Shown: positions 1 to 10,422, counted from the stretch's first letter. The stretch is 36,725 nucleotides of DNA from an archaeon (GCA_018671515.1 JABHHN010000101.1:1-36725); one strand, 5' to 3'. Numbers and translations are program-made. The notes: generated from the sequence alone by a model not told the origin.

Positions 1-41
1 AAATCAGTAACTTTTTTATATTTGGACACAATTATTTTCAT
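1..41 (-). CDS. 5' end of a CDS running off the left edge (MKIIVSKYKKVTD...)
   Basis: ATG at 41 on the minus strand, preceded by a strong SD-like GAGGAGGAG (minus strand) at a suitable distance; only 13 codons visible. Confidence 0.5.
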   Translation of the reverse strand, partial: MKIIVSKYKKVTD

Positions 42-187
42 TAGCAGATCTCCTCCTCGATAAATTGGTTTTGAACTACTATTTATAGACGAAGAACTGC
101 TACTTATATTTTTCTAAAATGCAGAGGGTTTCATATTAGCCAATATTTACCAAATAATTTAATATAATACTATATTTTCACCAGAGT

Positions 188-745
188 ATGAAAGATTATA
201 TTAGCAAATATCTAAAAAAAGTATTTGATCTTATCAGAAAAAATCAAAAATTATCTATGATTATTGTAATAATCATTCTTCTTTGCATAATGTATTTTTC
301 AATAATAAAAAATGTATTAATACTAATATTATTAGTTTTTTTATCTGCTATATCAAAATTATATCATAGATTATTCAAAAATTATCTAGGTATAGATTTT
401 GTTTTATTTAGTTGCGTTGCAGCAAGTTTTATGTTTGGATGGAAAGTAGGAATGATTGTCGGCTGGATTAGTTTAATTTTAGCAGACTATTTTGGTAATA
501 GATTATCTCATACTTCATTGATTTCATTAATTACACTTGTAATAATTTCGTTTATTCCAAATATAATTACTGGACAAACTTTTTTTGTCATTGGAATAGT
601 CTCAACTTTTATATTTGAGGTAATTGCAGCTCCATTGTATATGTTGATGGGAAGTGATGTACCAAAAATAATAACATTTTTATCATCGCACTTCTTATTC
701 AATCTAATAATATTCATGAATTTGTCAAATTTCATAATAAGGTGA
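188..745 (+). CDS. Multi-pass integral membrane protein, unknown function
   Basis: 185-aa ORF with several hydrophobic helices; stop overlaps the GTG start of the next ORF (GTGA). Confidence 0.75.
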   Translation: MKDYISKYLKKVFDLIRKNQKLSMIIVIIILLCIMYFSIIKNVLILILLVFLSAISKLYHRLFKNYLGIDFVLFSCVAASFMFGWKVGMIVGWISLILADYFGNRLSHTSLISLITLVIISFIPNIITGQTFFVIGIVSTFIFEVIAAPLYMLMGSDVPKIITFLSSHFLFNLIIFMNLSNFIIR

Positions 746-1788
746 TTATATTGAATGATCTTGATTTTTTAAAAAGCATAGTTGAAATATATAGTGTCTC
801 AGAAAATGAGATGGCAGTTACTGATCATATTGTAGAAGTAATGAAAAAACTAGGGTTCAATTCATATAAAGATGAAGTTGGAAATGCAGTTGGAGAAATT
901 GGTGAAGGTGACAATCAAATATTATTAGTTGGTCATATTGATACAGTTCCAGGTGAAATTCCAGTAAAAATAAGAGGGGGAAAATTATATGGTAGAGGTT
1001 CAGTTGATGCAAAAGGACCATTTGCAACATTTGTAATGGCTGCCTCAAAAGTAAAAAATTTAAAAAATAAAAAAATAGTTGTTGTTGGAGCTGTTGAAGA
1101 AGAAATTGCAAGTTCAAAAGGAGCAAAAAACCTTCTGAACAAACATAAACCTGAATTTATAATAATAGGTGAACCAAGTGGATATGACGCAATAACCATA
1201 GGTTATAAAGGTGCAACTAGGGTTGAATATCAACTAGATAAAGAAAATTTCCATACTGCAGGAGAAGGAGAAAATGAAATTGAAGAAGCAATAAATTTCT
1301 TCTTAAAATTAAAAGGATTAGTCTATAATTACAATCAAGATAAAACAAAAATATTTGATAAACTCCAAATTCAATTAAGTAAAGTAAATTCTATATCAGA
1401 TGGTTTTACAAATACAATTCATATGGACCTAAGATTCAGGATTCCAATAGGTTATGATATCTCCAATATAAAAAAATTCATTGAAACAAATAAAGGAAAT
1501 GCTCAAATAAAAATACATGGAATTGAATATCCAATAAAAGTTCCAAAAAATAACGATTTAGTAAAACAATTTCTTAAATCTATGAGAAAACATCATATAA
1601 AACCAAGATTTAAAGTAAAAACCGGAACAAGTGATATGAATGTTTTAGGTTATGGGTATCCTGATGTCCCCATTGTAACCTATGGTCCTGGTGACTCATC
1701 ACTTGACCATACACCAAATGAACACATAATAATTAAAGATTATTCTAAAGCAATTGAAGTATTAACAGAAGTTCTAGAGAATTTATAA
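742..1788 (+). CDS. lysK: M20-family deacylase, LysK-like ([LysW]-lysine/ornithine hydrolase)
   Basis: Motifs GHIDTVPG, GRGSVDAKGPFA, EEEIASSKGA, IIGEPSG, TGTSDMNV; GTG start at 742 or TTG at 751. Confidence 0.85.
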   Translation: MIILNDLDFLKSIVEIYSVSENEMAVTDHIVEVMKKLGFNSYKDEVGNAVGEIGEGDNQILLVGHIDTVPGEIPVKIRGGKLYGRGSVDAKGPFATFVMAASKVKNLKNKKIVVVGAVEEEIASSKGAKNLLNKHKPEFIIIGEPSGYDAITIGYKGATRVEYQLDKENFHTAGEGENEIEEAINFFLKLKGLVYNYNQDKTKIFDKLQIQLSKVNSISDGFTNTIHMDLRFRIPIGYDISNIKKFIETNKGNAQIKIHGIEYPIKVPKNNDLVKQFLKSMRKHHIKPRFKVKTGTSDMNVLGYGYPDVPIVTYGPGDSSLDHTPNEHIIIKDYSKAIEVLTEVLENL

Positions 1789-1821
1789 TTAATTTTTTAA
1801 AATTTATTAATATTTTGAAAA

Positions 1822-2271
1822 CTATTCAACAGATTCATGCTCAAATAATTCTTTATAAACATCAATATACCATCTTTCTTCAATTCTTTTCAAATATACA
1901 AAATCTTCTCTTGGCTCAATTAATTCTCCTTTTTCATCTTGAATGAATATCATACGATATTCTAAATAAACATTTGCACTATCTTCAAATCTCCTACCTG
2001 TAATTTGAAATTTATCAATTACAAGTCCTTCTGTTTCTTTTAGAAATTCTTCCTTCATTAATTCTTGTACTTTTGAATATTCCATTCTTGTTTCAAATTC
2101 AATTTTTGATATACAACTCTCTGGACAATATACATTTTCATGAAGAATATTTATATTTTTAGTCTCATATAATTCTCTTTCAATTCTCTCAATTGTGCTT
2201 TCAGGTGTCTCTATTGAACAAGAAGATAATATTAAAATGAATATAATAAAGAAAAATGGAAATTTTTTCAT
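1822..2271 (-). CDS. Putative lipoprotein, unknown function
   Basis: Signal sequence with lipobox-like LSSC; 149 aa. Confidence 0.7.
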   Translation of the reverse strand: MKKFPFFFIIFILILSSCSIETPESTIERIERELYETKNINILHENVYCPESCISKIEFETRMEYSKVQELMKEEFLKETEGLVIDKFQITGRRFEDSANVYLEYRMIFIQDEKGELIEPREDFVYLKRIEERWYIDVYKELFEHESVE

Positions 2272-2356
2272 TAAATTAATATTTAGTTTGTCAAGTATAT
2301 AATTTTATTCTTTTTTCCTATTTTACACAAAAATTTATAATAATTTCTTCTTTTCC

Positions 2357-4033
2357 ATGTCTTCTATGGGAAAAAAAGAATTAAATGTAAAGCACTGGGC
2401 TGATCAGATTGCAGATGAAGTAATTGAAAGAGTAGAAAATGATCCAAGATTAAAAAAATTAGTTGAAAAGACAGGTTATTTTGTATATGATGAGAAAACA
2501 CCATCAGGAATAATCCACATTGGTTCTGGAAGAGGATGGATTATACATGATGCTATTGCAAAAGCATTAAGAAATAAAGGGAAGAATGCAAAATTTGTTT
2601 TATCAAGTGATGATCATGATCCATTAGATAAAGTCCCATCATACTTAGATAAAGAAATATATGAAAAATATATGGGAGTCCCTTTCAAAGACATTCCAAG
2701 TCCAGTTGAAGGATATAGTTCATTTGGGGATTATTATTTCAAACAATGTACTGATTTATTTGATCAATTTGGAATAGAAGCTGAACTAGAATCAACAGGT
2801 GAAGAATACGAAAAAGGAGTTTTCAATGTTGCTATTAAAAAAATTCTTAATAATACTGATAAAGTACAAAAAGTATACGCAAAACTTTATGGTGATGATA
2901 CTGCTTTTGCAAATAGACTTCCTTTCAATGTAAGATGTCCTAATTGTGGAAAGGTAGCAACAACTGCAACCCTTGAATGGGATTCTAAAAAAGAAGAAGT
3001 ATATTATGAATGCAAAAATGATGTTGTAAAATGGGCTAATGGTTGTGGAAACAAAGGATGGATTTCCCCATATGATAGGAATGGTAAATTACCTTGGAAA
3101 ATTGAATGGGCTGTAAAATGGCCTTCAAAAAATGTTATTGTTGAAACAGCAGGAAAAGATCATTTTACAAAAAATGGATCAAGGACAGTTGCATGCAGAA
3201 TATCAACTGAGATTCTAGATTATCCTTCACCTTATCCTTCAAAAGGATATTATACAGGACCAGGATATGAATTTTTCACAGTAGGTGGAAAAAAGATGTC
3301 AACATCAAAAGGAACAGGTGTTTCATTCTACAATAGTATGGATTATGCACCAGCAAAAATGCTTAGATTCCTACTTATCAGGACAAGACCAAATGCAGTT
3401 ATTGATTTCCAACCTTATAATACAAATGATTTAATATTATTATATGAAAGATATGATAAGACTGAAAGAATATATTATGGTGTTGATGATGAAGGCGAAA
3501 AAGAAAACATCAGGTCAAAAAGAATATATGAATTAAGTCATATTGGAAAAATTTCAGAAAAAATGCCACCTCAAGTTTCATTGACCCATGCTGGAAATTT
3601 AGTCCAAATATTTGATGATGATGATGAAATAATACAAAAATTAATAGATTCAGGAAATGTGTCTAATGACGTTGATTTAGAAGGTAAAAAATATATCAAA
3701 GAAAGATTATCTTTTGCAAGAAAATGGATTTCAGAATTTGCTCAGGAACAATATAAATTTTCATTACAAAATGAAATTTCAGAGAATATTGATTTAAATG
3801 AAAAACAAAAAGAAGCAATAAGAGCTTTGACAAAAACTTTACAAGAAAAAAAATTAAATGAAAAAGAATTGCATCAAGAATTTTATGATATCTCTAAAAA
3901 CATAAATATTGAAACAAGAGAATTTTTTACTGCTTGTTATAAAGTTTTACTAAACAAAGAAAAAGGACCAAAACTTGCTCCTTTTATAATTGCTCTTGGA
4001 AAAAAAGCAATTGATTTATTCGAAAAATTATAA
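2357..4033 (+). CDS. lysS: Class I lysyl-tRNA synthetase
   Basis: HIGSGRGW (HIGH-type) and KMSTSKGTG (KMSKS-type) motifs, Cys motifs CPNCGK..., archaeal class I LysRS layout. Confidence 0.95.
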   Translation: MSSMGKKELNVKHWADQIADEVIERVENDPRLKKLVEKTGYFVYDEKTPSGIIHIGSGRGWIIHDAIAKALRNKGKNAKFVLSSDDHDPLDKVPSYLDKEIYEKYMGVPFKDIPSPVEGYSSFGDYYFKQCTDLFDQFGIEAELESTGEEYEKGVFNVAIKKILNNTDKVQKVYAKLYGDDTAFANRLPFNVRCPNCGKVATTATLEWDSKKEEVYYECKNDVVKWANGCGNKGWISPYDRNGKLPWKIEWAVKWPSKNVIVETAGKDHFTKNGSRTVACRISTEILDYPSPYPSKGYYTGPGYEFFTVGGKKMSTSKGTGVSFYNSMDYAPAKMLRFLLIRTRPNAVIDFQPYNTNDLILLYERYDKTERIYYGVDDEGEKENIRSKRIYELSHIGKISEKMPPQVSLTHAGNLVQIFDDDDEIIQKLIDSGNVSNDVDLEGKKYIKERLSFARKWISEFAQEQYKFSLQNEISENIDLNEKQKEAIRALTKTLQEKKLNEKELHQEFYDISKNINIETREFFTACYKVLLNKEKGPKLAPFIIALGKKAIDLFEKL

Positions 4034-4034
4034 G

Positions 4035-4388
4035 ATGGTTGAAAAAACAATTATTGGTGCATCTGAAAAAATAAAGATATTTCATGGTGAAGACAAAATT
4101 AAAGAACTCGTTGGTAAAATAGATACCGGAGCTACTAAATCATCTATTGATATAAATCTTGCATCAGAATTAAAACTTGGGCCAATAACCAATACAAAAG
4201 TTGTAAAATCTGCATCAGGTGTTGCTCTAAGACCTATTATAATGGTAACAGTAGAAATACAAGGAAGAAAAATCACTGAAGAATTTACTCTTGCTAATAG
4301 AGGAAATTTAAAATATCCTATATTAATTGGATTAAATATACTAAAAAAAAACTTTATGGTAGATCCTCAAATAAATTGTGAACAATAA
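4035..4388 (+). CDS. Retropepsin-like aspartic protease, RimB/'ATP-dependent zinc protease' family
   Basis: KIDTGATKSSID motif (retropepsin DTGA); internal ATG at 4035 preferred over 3990, which overlaps lysS; adjacent to a RimK-like ligase. Confidence 0.8.
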   Translation: MVEKTIIGASEKIKIFHGEDKIKELVGKIDTGATKSSIDINLASELKLGPITNTKVVKSASGVALRPIIMVTVEIQGRKITEEFTLANRGNLKYPILIGLNILKKNFMVDPQINCEQ

Positions 4389-5463
4389 AATGAAAGCAGC
4401 TTTAATAAGTCTTGGAAGTACAAGTTCAAAATGGACTTATGAAGCTATGCAAAAATATTTTGATACTGTAGATAATATAAATCTTAAAGATATTGAAGTA
4501 AGTGTAGGTAAAGAACCAAAAATATTACATAAAGGAACTAAAATAAAAAATTATGATTGTATATTTGCAAAAGGCTCTTTTAGATATGCACAGATACTTC
4601 AATCAATTACTAATTTTTTATTTGATGATTGTTACATGCCAATTAATCCTGAAAGTTTCACCTATGTACATGATAAACTATTGACTCATTTAATTTTACA
4701 AAAGCATAATATTCCAATGCCTAAGACTTATATTACTTCTGGAATTGAAGGTGCAAAAGCACTTCTAAAAAATAATGTGAAATTTCCAATTGTCATGAAA
4801 TTTCCAAAAGGAACAGGTGGAAAAGGTGTTATGTTTTCAGACAGCTTTTCATCAGCTTCAAGTATACTAGATGCTCTTGCTGCGCTAAATCAACCATTCA
4901 TCATCCAAGAATATATTGACACAGGTGGAGAAGATCTGCGACTAATTGTTGCAGGTGAAAAAATTATTGCATCGTACACTCGTGTTGCAAATATTAGAGA
5001 AAAAAGAGCAAATCTTCACTCAGGTGGAACTGGAGTTCCTGCAAATCCAGATATTTATACTAAAAAAATTGCTATAAAGGCAGCAAAAGCATTAAAGGCA
5101 GATTTAATAGGAATAGATATTTTAGTCGGTCCAAAAGGACCTTTAGTAATTGAAGCAAATCTATCTCCTGGACTTCAAGGAGTTACAAAAATAACAAATA
5201 TTGATGTTGCAGATAGGATTGCTAAATTTTTACATAAGAAAACAAATGAACGAAATTCAAATCCTAAAGAAAAATCAGCAAACGATTTACTTCGAGAAGC
5301 ATCAAAAGAAAATGATAGCGATAATGAAATATTCTCTTCAATTACTCTTAGAGGAAATAGAATATTAATACCTGAAATAGCTTCAAAAATTTCAGGATTC
5401 ACACCTGATGAAGATGTCATAATAACTGCTTCAAAAGGAAAAATTATAATAAAAAAATTCTAA
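4378..5463 (+). CDS. rimK: RimK-type ATP-grasp ligase with C-terminal AbrB/SpoVT-like extension
   Basis: ATP-grasp motifs PIVMKFPKGTGGKGVMFSDS, IIQEYIDTGGEDLRLIVAGEKIIASYTRVA, LVIEANLSPGLQG; C-terminal ITLRGNRILIPEIASKISGFTPDEDVIITASKGKIIIKKF. Confidence 0.88.
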   Translation: MNNKMKAALISLGSTSSKWTYEAMQKYFDTVDNINLKDIEVSVGKEPKILHKGTKIKNYDCIFAKGSFRYAQILQSITNFLFDDCYMPINPESFTYVHDKLLTHLILQKHNIPMPKTYITSGIEGAKALLKNNVKFPIVMKFPKGTGGKGVMFSDSFSSASSILDALAALNQPFIIQEYIDTGGEDLRLIVAGEKIIASYTRVANIREKRANLHSGGTGVPANPDIYTKKIAIKAAKALKADLIGIDILVGPKGPLVIEANLSPGLQGVTKITNIDVADRIAKFLHKKTNERNSNPKEKSANDLLREASKENDSDNEIFSSITLRGNRILIPEIASKISGFTPDEDVIITASKGKIIIKKF

Positions 5464-5469
5464 AAAAAT

Positions 5470-6153
5470 ATGAAAGTTGGAGTTCTATTTAGTTCTGGAA
5501 AAGATTCTACTTATGTTATTCATCTAGCAAAAAAACTAGGTCATGAAATTTCTTGTCTAATAACAATGGAATCAAAAAATAATGAGAGTTATATGTTCCA
5601 CACTCCTAATATAAATCTAGCAGAATTATGTGCAGAAGCTATGGAAATACCTATAATTATTGAACAGACAAAAGGAAAAAAAGAAAGTGAATTAGAGGAT
5701 TTAAAAAAAGTAATTAATAATGCAAAAAAAAAATATGAAATAGAAGGTATAGTTACTGGTGCACTTTCTTCAACTTATCAAGGTGCAAGAATTCAAAATA
5801 TATGCAATGACCTAAATCTTTGGTGTTTTAATCCATTATGGCAGAAAAACCAGATTGAATTGCTTAATGAATTAGTAGATAATAAATTTAAAGTGATGAT
5901 TGTAGGTGTATTTGCATATCCATTTGATGAATCATGGTTAGGAGAAATAATTGATAAAGAAACAATATCAAAACTAAAAGAACTACAACAAAAATATAAG
6001 ATAAATCCAGCAGGTGAAGGTGGAGAAACAGAAAGTCTTGTAATTGATTCACCACTGCATAAAAAAAGAATCAAGATTACAAAGAGTACTAAAACATTTG
6101 AAAACTACGCGGGAGTTTTCAATATAGAAGAGGCATTTTTGGAACCAAAATGA
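5470..6153 (+). CDS. dph6: Diphthine--ammonia ligase (ATP-PPase)
   Basis: N-terminal SSGKDSTY PP-loop, GALSSTYQGARIQNIC, PAGEGGETESLVIDSPLHKKRI. Confidence 0.9.
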   Translation: MKVGVLFSSGKDSTYVIHLAKKLGHEISCLITMESKNNESYMFHTPNINLAELCAEAMEIPIIIEQTKGKKESELEDLKKVINNAKKKYEIEGIVTGALSSTYQGARIQNICNDLNLWCFNPLWQKNQIELLNELVDNKFKVMIVGVFAYPFDESWLGEIIDKETISKLKELQQKYKINPAGEGGETESLVIDSPLHKKRIKITKSTKTFENYAGVFNIEEAFLEPK

Positions 6154-6689
6154 CTACATTAATTATTAAATTAATGAAAGATGAATTGTACTACCTTGAA
6201 TTCATAAAACCAATTGTTGAGATTATTAAAAACCTTAAAACTAAAAAAACAAAATGTATATATTTTAAAAATTTAAAACAAAAAGATTTTGATGAATCTT
6301 CTAGAATAATTATCCCTGGAACTTATCTTAAGGATTTTGAATACATCAATAATATTGATGAATTTAAATGGATTAAAAATTATAATAAACAAATTTTAGG
6401 AATTTGCAGTGGAATGCAAATAATTTCTAAAATTTATGGTTCAGAATTAATTGATGATAAAGAAATTGGTGTAGTTGAATTAAGTTATAAAAAAAATCTC
6501 TTAAAAGATATCAAAAATGTATATGCATTGCATAATCTTGGAATAAAGAATGTTGATAATTTTCAAATTATTGCTAAATCCAAACAAAGTATTCTTGGAA
6601 TAAAACATAATAAAAAACCAATATATGGTATGATGTTTCACCCAGAAGTATTAAATAAAAAGATCATTGAAAAATTTATTAAAATTTAA
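6150..6689 (+). CDS. Class I glutamine amidotransferase (GMP synthase subunit A-like)
   Basis: GICSGMQ nucleophile elbow and MMFHPEV; ATGA overlap with dph6. Confidence 0.8.
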   Translation: MTTLIIKLMKDELYYLEFIKPIVEIIKNLKTKKTKCIYFKNLKQKDFDESSRIIIPGTYLKDFEYINNIDEFKWIKNYNKQILGICSGMQIISKIYGSELIDDKEIGVVELSYKKNLLKDIKNVYALHNLGIKNVDNFQIIAKSKQSILGIKHNKKPIYGMMFHPEVLNKKIIEKFIKI

Positions 6690-6884
6690 TTAATCTAAAA
6701 TAATATTATAAACTAAATTCTTAAAAATTTTCAAAATTCAAAAAATTCACTTGTAAAAATATTGAATTATTAGAATTCTCAAAAAATAAATATTAAGTTT
6801 TTGTACTAGTTAAAGGGGAAAAAATATTCAAAACTGAGTTGTGAAACCTTAAATTATTTATAATACTTAGTATTTTTATGCAAT

Positions 6885-7925
6885 ATGAAATATAAAAATA
6901 TTATTTTGTTATATATGCTTGTAATAATAATTATAATTAGTGGATGCAATCAAACTGAAGATTCAGCTCCGGAAGTATCTGAATTAACTTTTATAAAATT
7001 AGATATGGGTATTCCTTATTTTAACAATTTTCTAATAAATGAATTTTCGATACCGAATCTAGATATAAAAAAGCAAGTCTACAAAGGTGGTGCTGGAGCA
7101 GCAGGAATATCTATATATGATTTAGAGGAAGATGGAAATCTTGAATTAATAATATTAGACTTGGAAAGTATAAAAATTTTAGATCTTAATGGTAAATTGT
7201 TAGAAACTATTGATTCAACTAATGTAAAAACTATAGATCAAGTCTACAACGGTGGTGCTGGAGCAGCAGGGATAGCAGTATATGATTTAGAAAAAGATGG
7301 TAATCCCGAATTAATAATATTAGACTTAGAAGGTATAAAAATTTTAGATCTTAATGGTGATTTGATACAAACTGTTGATTCAACTAATGTAAATACTAAA
7401 GATCAAGTATCCCAAGAAGGTGCTGGAGCAGCAGGGATAACAGTATATGATTTAGAAGAAGATGGAAATCCTGAATTAATAATATTAGACTTGGAAGGAA
7501 TAAAAATTTTAAATCTTAATGGTGATTTGTTGCAAACTATTGATTCAACTAGTGTAGATACTAAGGATCTAGTCTACAAAGGAGGTGCTGGAGCAGCAGG
7601 GATAGCAGTATATGATTTAGAGAAAGATAAAAATCCTGAATTAATAATATTAGACATGGAAGGTATAAAAATTTTAGATTTTAATGGGAATTTACTACAA
7701 ACAATTGATATTAATAATATAAAAACTTCTAATCAAATCTACGAAGGAGGTGCTGGAGCAGCAGGAATAGAATTAGGATTTCTAGAATTAGGAGACGATA
7801 AAGATTTAGACATATTAATAATTGATACAAATGGAATTAAAATATTTTACAACCAATTTTGTGAAGAAAATCAAGACTTATGTATTACCGATCAAAAAGG
7901 AGAAGAAGAAGGAATAGTTGAATAA
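6885..7925 (+). CDS. Lipoprotein with 55-aa tandem repeats (VCBS/FG-GAP-like, probable beta-propeller)
   Basis: Lipobox-like ISGC; repeated GGAGAAGIxVYDLEEDGNPELIILDLEGIKILDLNGxLLQTIDSTNV. Confidence 0.8.
   Translation: MKYKNIILLYMLVIIIIISGCNQTEDSAPEVSELTFIKLDMGIPYFNNFLINEFSIPNLDIKKQVYKGGAGAAGISIYDLEEDGNLELIILDLESIKILDLNGKLLETIDSTNVKTIDQVYNGGAGAAGIAVYDLEKDGNPELIILDLEGIKILDLNGDLIQTVDSTNVNTKDQVSQEGAGAAGITVYDLEEDGNPELIILDLEGIKILNLNGDLLQTIDSTSVDTKDLVYKGGAGAAGIAVYDLEKDKNPELIILDMEGIKILDFNGNLLQTIDINNIKTSNQIYEGGAGAAGIELGFLELGDDKDLDILIIDTNGIKIFYNQFCEENQDLCITDQKGEEEGIVE
7089..7913 (+). repeat. Five in-frame tandem repeats, period exactly 165 nt
   Basis: ggtgctggagcagcagg at 7089, 7254, 7419, 7584 and 7749; last unit divergent. 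Confidence 0.9.
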
Positions 7926-8115
7926 ACCAAAAATTAAAAATTCAACTTTTTTTTATTTTTTCAAAAAATAATATATTAAGTAATTGTTATTTAAAAATAA
8001 TATTTTCTAGATAATATAATTTATCAAAAATAACAACAATCTTTATAAATGTTAAAATTTTTGTATTTATAGACGATAATTAATTCCTTTTTGGGGGGCA
8101 AATTTTATACTCATA

Positions 8116-8193
8116 GTAAAGAGTTTTTTAGAACTCTTTACAATCCTAATAACCAAACCACAATAAATAAAATTCGAATTGTTATTGTGGTTT
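8116..8193 (+). promoter_or_regulatory. Two perfect hairpins in the gyrB leader (possible ncRNA or structured 5' UTR)
   Basis: GTAAAGAGTT-6 nt-AACTCTTTAC at 8116-8141; AAACCACAATAA-15 nt-TTATTGTGGTTT at 8155-8193; TATA-like ctttataaa near 8041. Confidence 0.65.
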
Positions 8194-8237
8194 AGTATAT
8201 CACAAATCATATTAAAAATTAATCGAGAAACTACAAA

Positions 8238-10127
8238 ATGACAGATGAAGAATATAGTGCAAAAAATATCACAGTCTTAGGTGGTATTGAAGCAGTCAGA
8301 AAAAGACCTGGGATGTATATTGGTTCAACAGACATAAGAGGTTTACATCACCTTGTATATGAAATAGTTGATAATAGTATTGATGAAGCAATGATGGGAC
8401 ATTGCAGTGAAATTATTGTAATAATCCATAAAGATGGAAGTGTTTCTGTAAGTGATGATGGTCGTGGAATTCCAGTTGACAATCATCCAAAATATAACAA
8501 ACCTGTTTTAGAAATCATCATGACAAAACTTCATGCTGGTGGAAAATTTGATAAAGATTCATATAAAGTTTCAGGTGGATTACATGGAGTAGGTATTTCA
8601 GTTGTAAATGCACTTTCAAAATGGGTTGAAATTGAAGTAAAAAAAAATGGTAAAGAATATGTTCAGAAATATGAAAGAGGATTTCCAGTTACTGAATTAG
8701 AAACAGTTGGTCCTACAGATGAAAAAGGAACAAATGTTAGATTCTTCCCAGATGATGAAATATTTGATACAATCACATTCCAATTTGAAATCCTATCATC
8801 AAGATTAAGAGAATTAGCATTTTTAAACAAAGGAATAAATATTTCACTAAAAGATGAAAGAACAGATAAGGAGAAAAATTTCATGTATGAAGGTGGAATT
8901 ATTTCTTTTATTGAACATTTAAATGCTAAAAAACATCCACTACATGAACCAATATTTTTTGAAAAAGAAAAAAATGGAACAATTGTAGAAATTGCAATGC
9001 AATATACTGATGCATATAATGAAATGCTATTTTCTTTTGTGAATAATATCAACACTATTGAAGGAGGAAGTCATGTCTCAGGTTTTAAGACTGCACTTAC
9101 AAGATCAATAAATAATTATTCTGAAAAAAATAATCTAAATAAAGATTCTAAACTATCAAGCGATGATGTGCGAGAAGGGCTAACTGTTGTAATATCACTA
9201 AAAGTACCTGAACCTCAATTCGAAGGTCAGACCAAAACAAAACTTGGAAATTCTGATGTAAAAGGAATAGTAGATTCTGTAGTTTCAGAAAAACTAGGAA
9301 TGTTTTTTGAAGAAAATCCAAGTGTTGCAAAAGAAATCATAACTAAATGTGTTGGAGCATCAAAAGCAAGAGAAGCTGCAAGAAAAGCAAGAGAATTAGT
9401 GAGAAGAAAAAGTATACTTGAAGGTTCAACCCTTCCTGGAAAACTTGCTGATTGTTCAGATAAAAATCCTGAAAATTGTGAAATTTATATTGTAGAAGGA
9501 GATTCCGCAGGTGGAAGTGCTAAACAAGGAAGAGATAGAGGTTTTCAAGCAATTCTTCCATTAAGAGGAAAAATCATAAATGTTGAAAAAGCAAGAATGC
9601 ACAAAGTTCTTCAAAATAATGAAATCATAGCAATGATTACAGCATTAGGAACAAGCATAGATGATGAATTCGACATATCAAAATTAAGATATCACAAAGT
9701 AATAATCATGACAGATAGTGATGTAGATGGAGCACATATTGGAACTCTATTATTAACTTTCTTCTATAGACACCTAAAAGAATTAGTAGAAAAAGGACAT
9801 ATATATCTAGCACAACCACCATTATATCTTCTAAAAAAAGGTAAAAAAGAAATATATGCCCAAAATGAAGATATAAGAACTAAAATAACAGAAGAATGGG
9901 GTAAAGATGGACTTCATGTTCAGAGATATAAAGGTCTAGGAGAAATGAATCCAATTCAATTGTGGGACACAACCATGGACCCAGCTACAAGATTCCTAAA
10001 AAGAGTGACCATTGAAGATGCAGTAGAAGCTGATGAAACATTTGTAACATTGATGGGTTCAGAAGTTCCACCAAGAAAGAAATTCATCCAAGATCACGCA
10101 AAAGAAGTCATTAATCTAGATATTTAA
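8238..10127 (+). CDS. gyrB: DNA gyrase subunit B
   Basis: [69 protein letters not shown]. Confidence 0.97.
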   Translation: MTDEEYSAKNITVLGGIEAVRKRPGMYIGSTDIRGLHHLVYEIVDNSIDEAMMGHCSEIIVIIHKDGSVSVSDDGRGIPVDNHPKYNKPVLEIIMTKLHAGGKFDKDSYKVSGGLHGVGISVVNALSKWVEIEVKKNGKEYVQKYERGFPVTELETVGPTDEKGTNVRFFPDDEIFDTITFQFEILSSRLRELAFLNKGINISLKDERTDKEKNFMYEGGIISFIEHLNAKKHPLHEPIFFEKEKNGTIVEIAMQYTDAYNEMLFSFVNNINTIEGGSHVSGFKTALTRSINNYSEKNNLNKDSKLSSDDVREGLTVVISLKVPEPQFEGQTKTKLGNSDVKGIVDSVVSEKLGMFFEENPSVAKEIITKCVGASKAREAARKARELVRRKSILEGSTLPGKLADCSDKNPENCEIYIVEGDSAGGSAKQGRDRGFQAILPLRGKIINVEKARMHKVLQNNEIIAMITALGTSIDDEFDISKLRYHKVIIMTDSDVDGAHIGTLLLTFFYRHLKELVEKGHIYLAQPPLYLLKKGKKEIYAQNEDIRTKITEEWGKDGLHVQRYKGLGEMNPIQLWDTTMDPATRFLKRVTIEDAVEADETFVTLMGSEVPPRKKFIQDHAKEVINLDI

Positions 10128-10137
10128 TTTTATTTTT

Positions 10138-10422
10138 CTATAATTCTCTAAAAAATTCATATAGTGATATTAAAAAATATACTATAAAACCTGGAATTAA
10201 TACAATCACCCAATTTCTTAAAACAATTAATAATGATGTACATCCACAAATACAAGTTGCTATTGGTGATAAAAACCTAAAATCAGTACATTTAAATTGT
10301 TCCATTGGACAAGTAGCACACCTATATTTAATTGATGACAAAAAAACATACGAAATTAATGCAACTATAATAAAAATAATTATTTTCTTTTTGTTAGGTT
10401 TAAATGATTTTAAAAACAACAT
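10138..10422 (-). CDS. Small Cys-rich membrane protein, unknown
   Basis: 94 aa, two hydrophobic segments, clustered Cys (CATC...C...CICGC). Confidence 0.6.
   Translation of the reverse strand: MLFLKSFKPNKKKIIIFIIVALISYVFLSSIKYRCATCPMEQFKCTDFRFLSPIATCICGCTSLLIVLRNWVIVLIPGFIVYFLISLYEFFREL

Noticed and set aside
508-735. Minus-strand 75-aa ORF
   Set aside because: Antisense to the better-supported membrane protein ORF 188-745.
857-1199. Minus-strand ORFs of 89 and 88 aa
   Set aside because: Antisense within lysK; low-complexity Leu/Gln translation and no family likeness.
7089-7765. Evenly spaced repeats considered as a CRISPR array
   Set aside because: Repeats are in frame, 165-nt period, and the 'spacers' are themselves conserved coding sequence.
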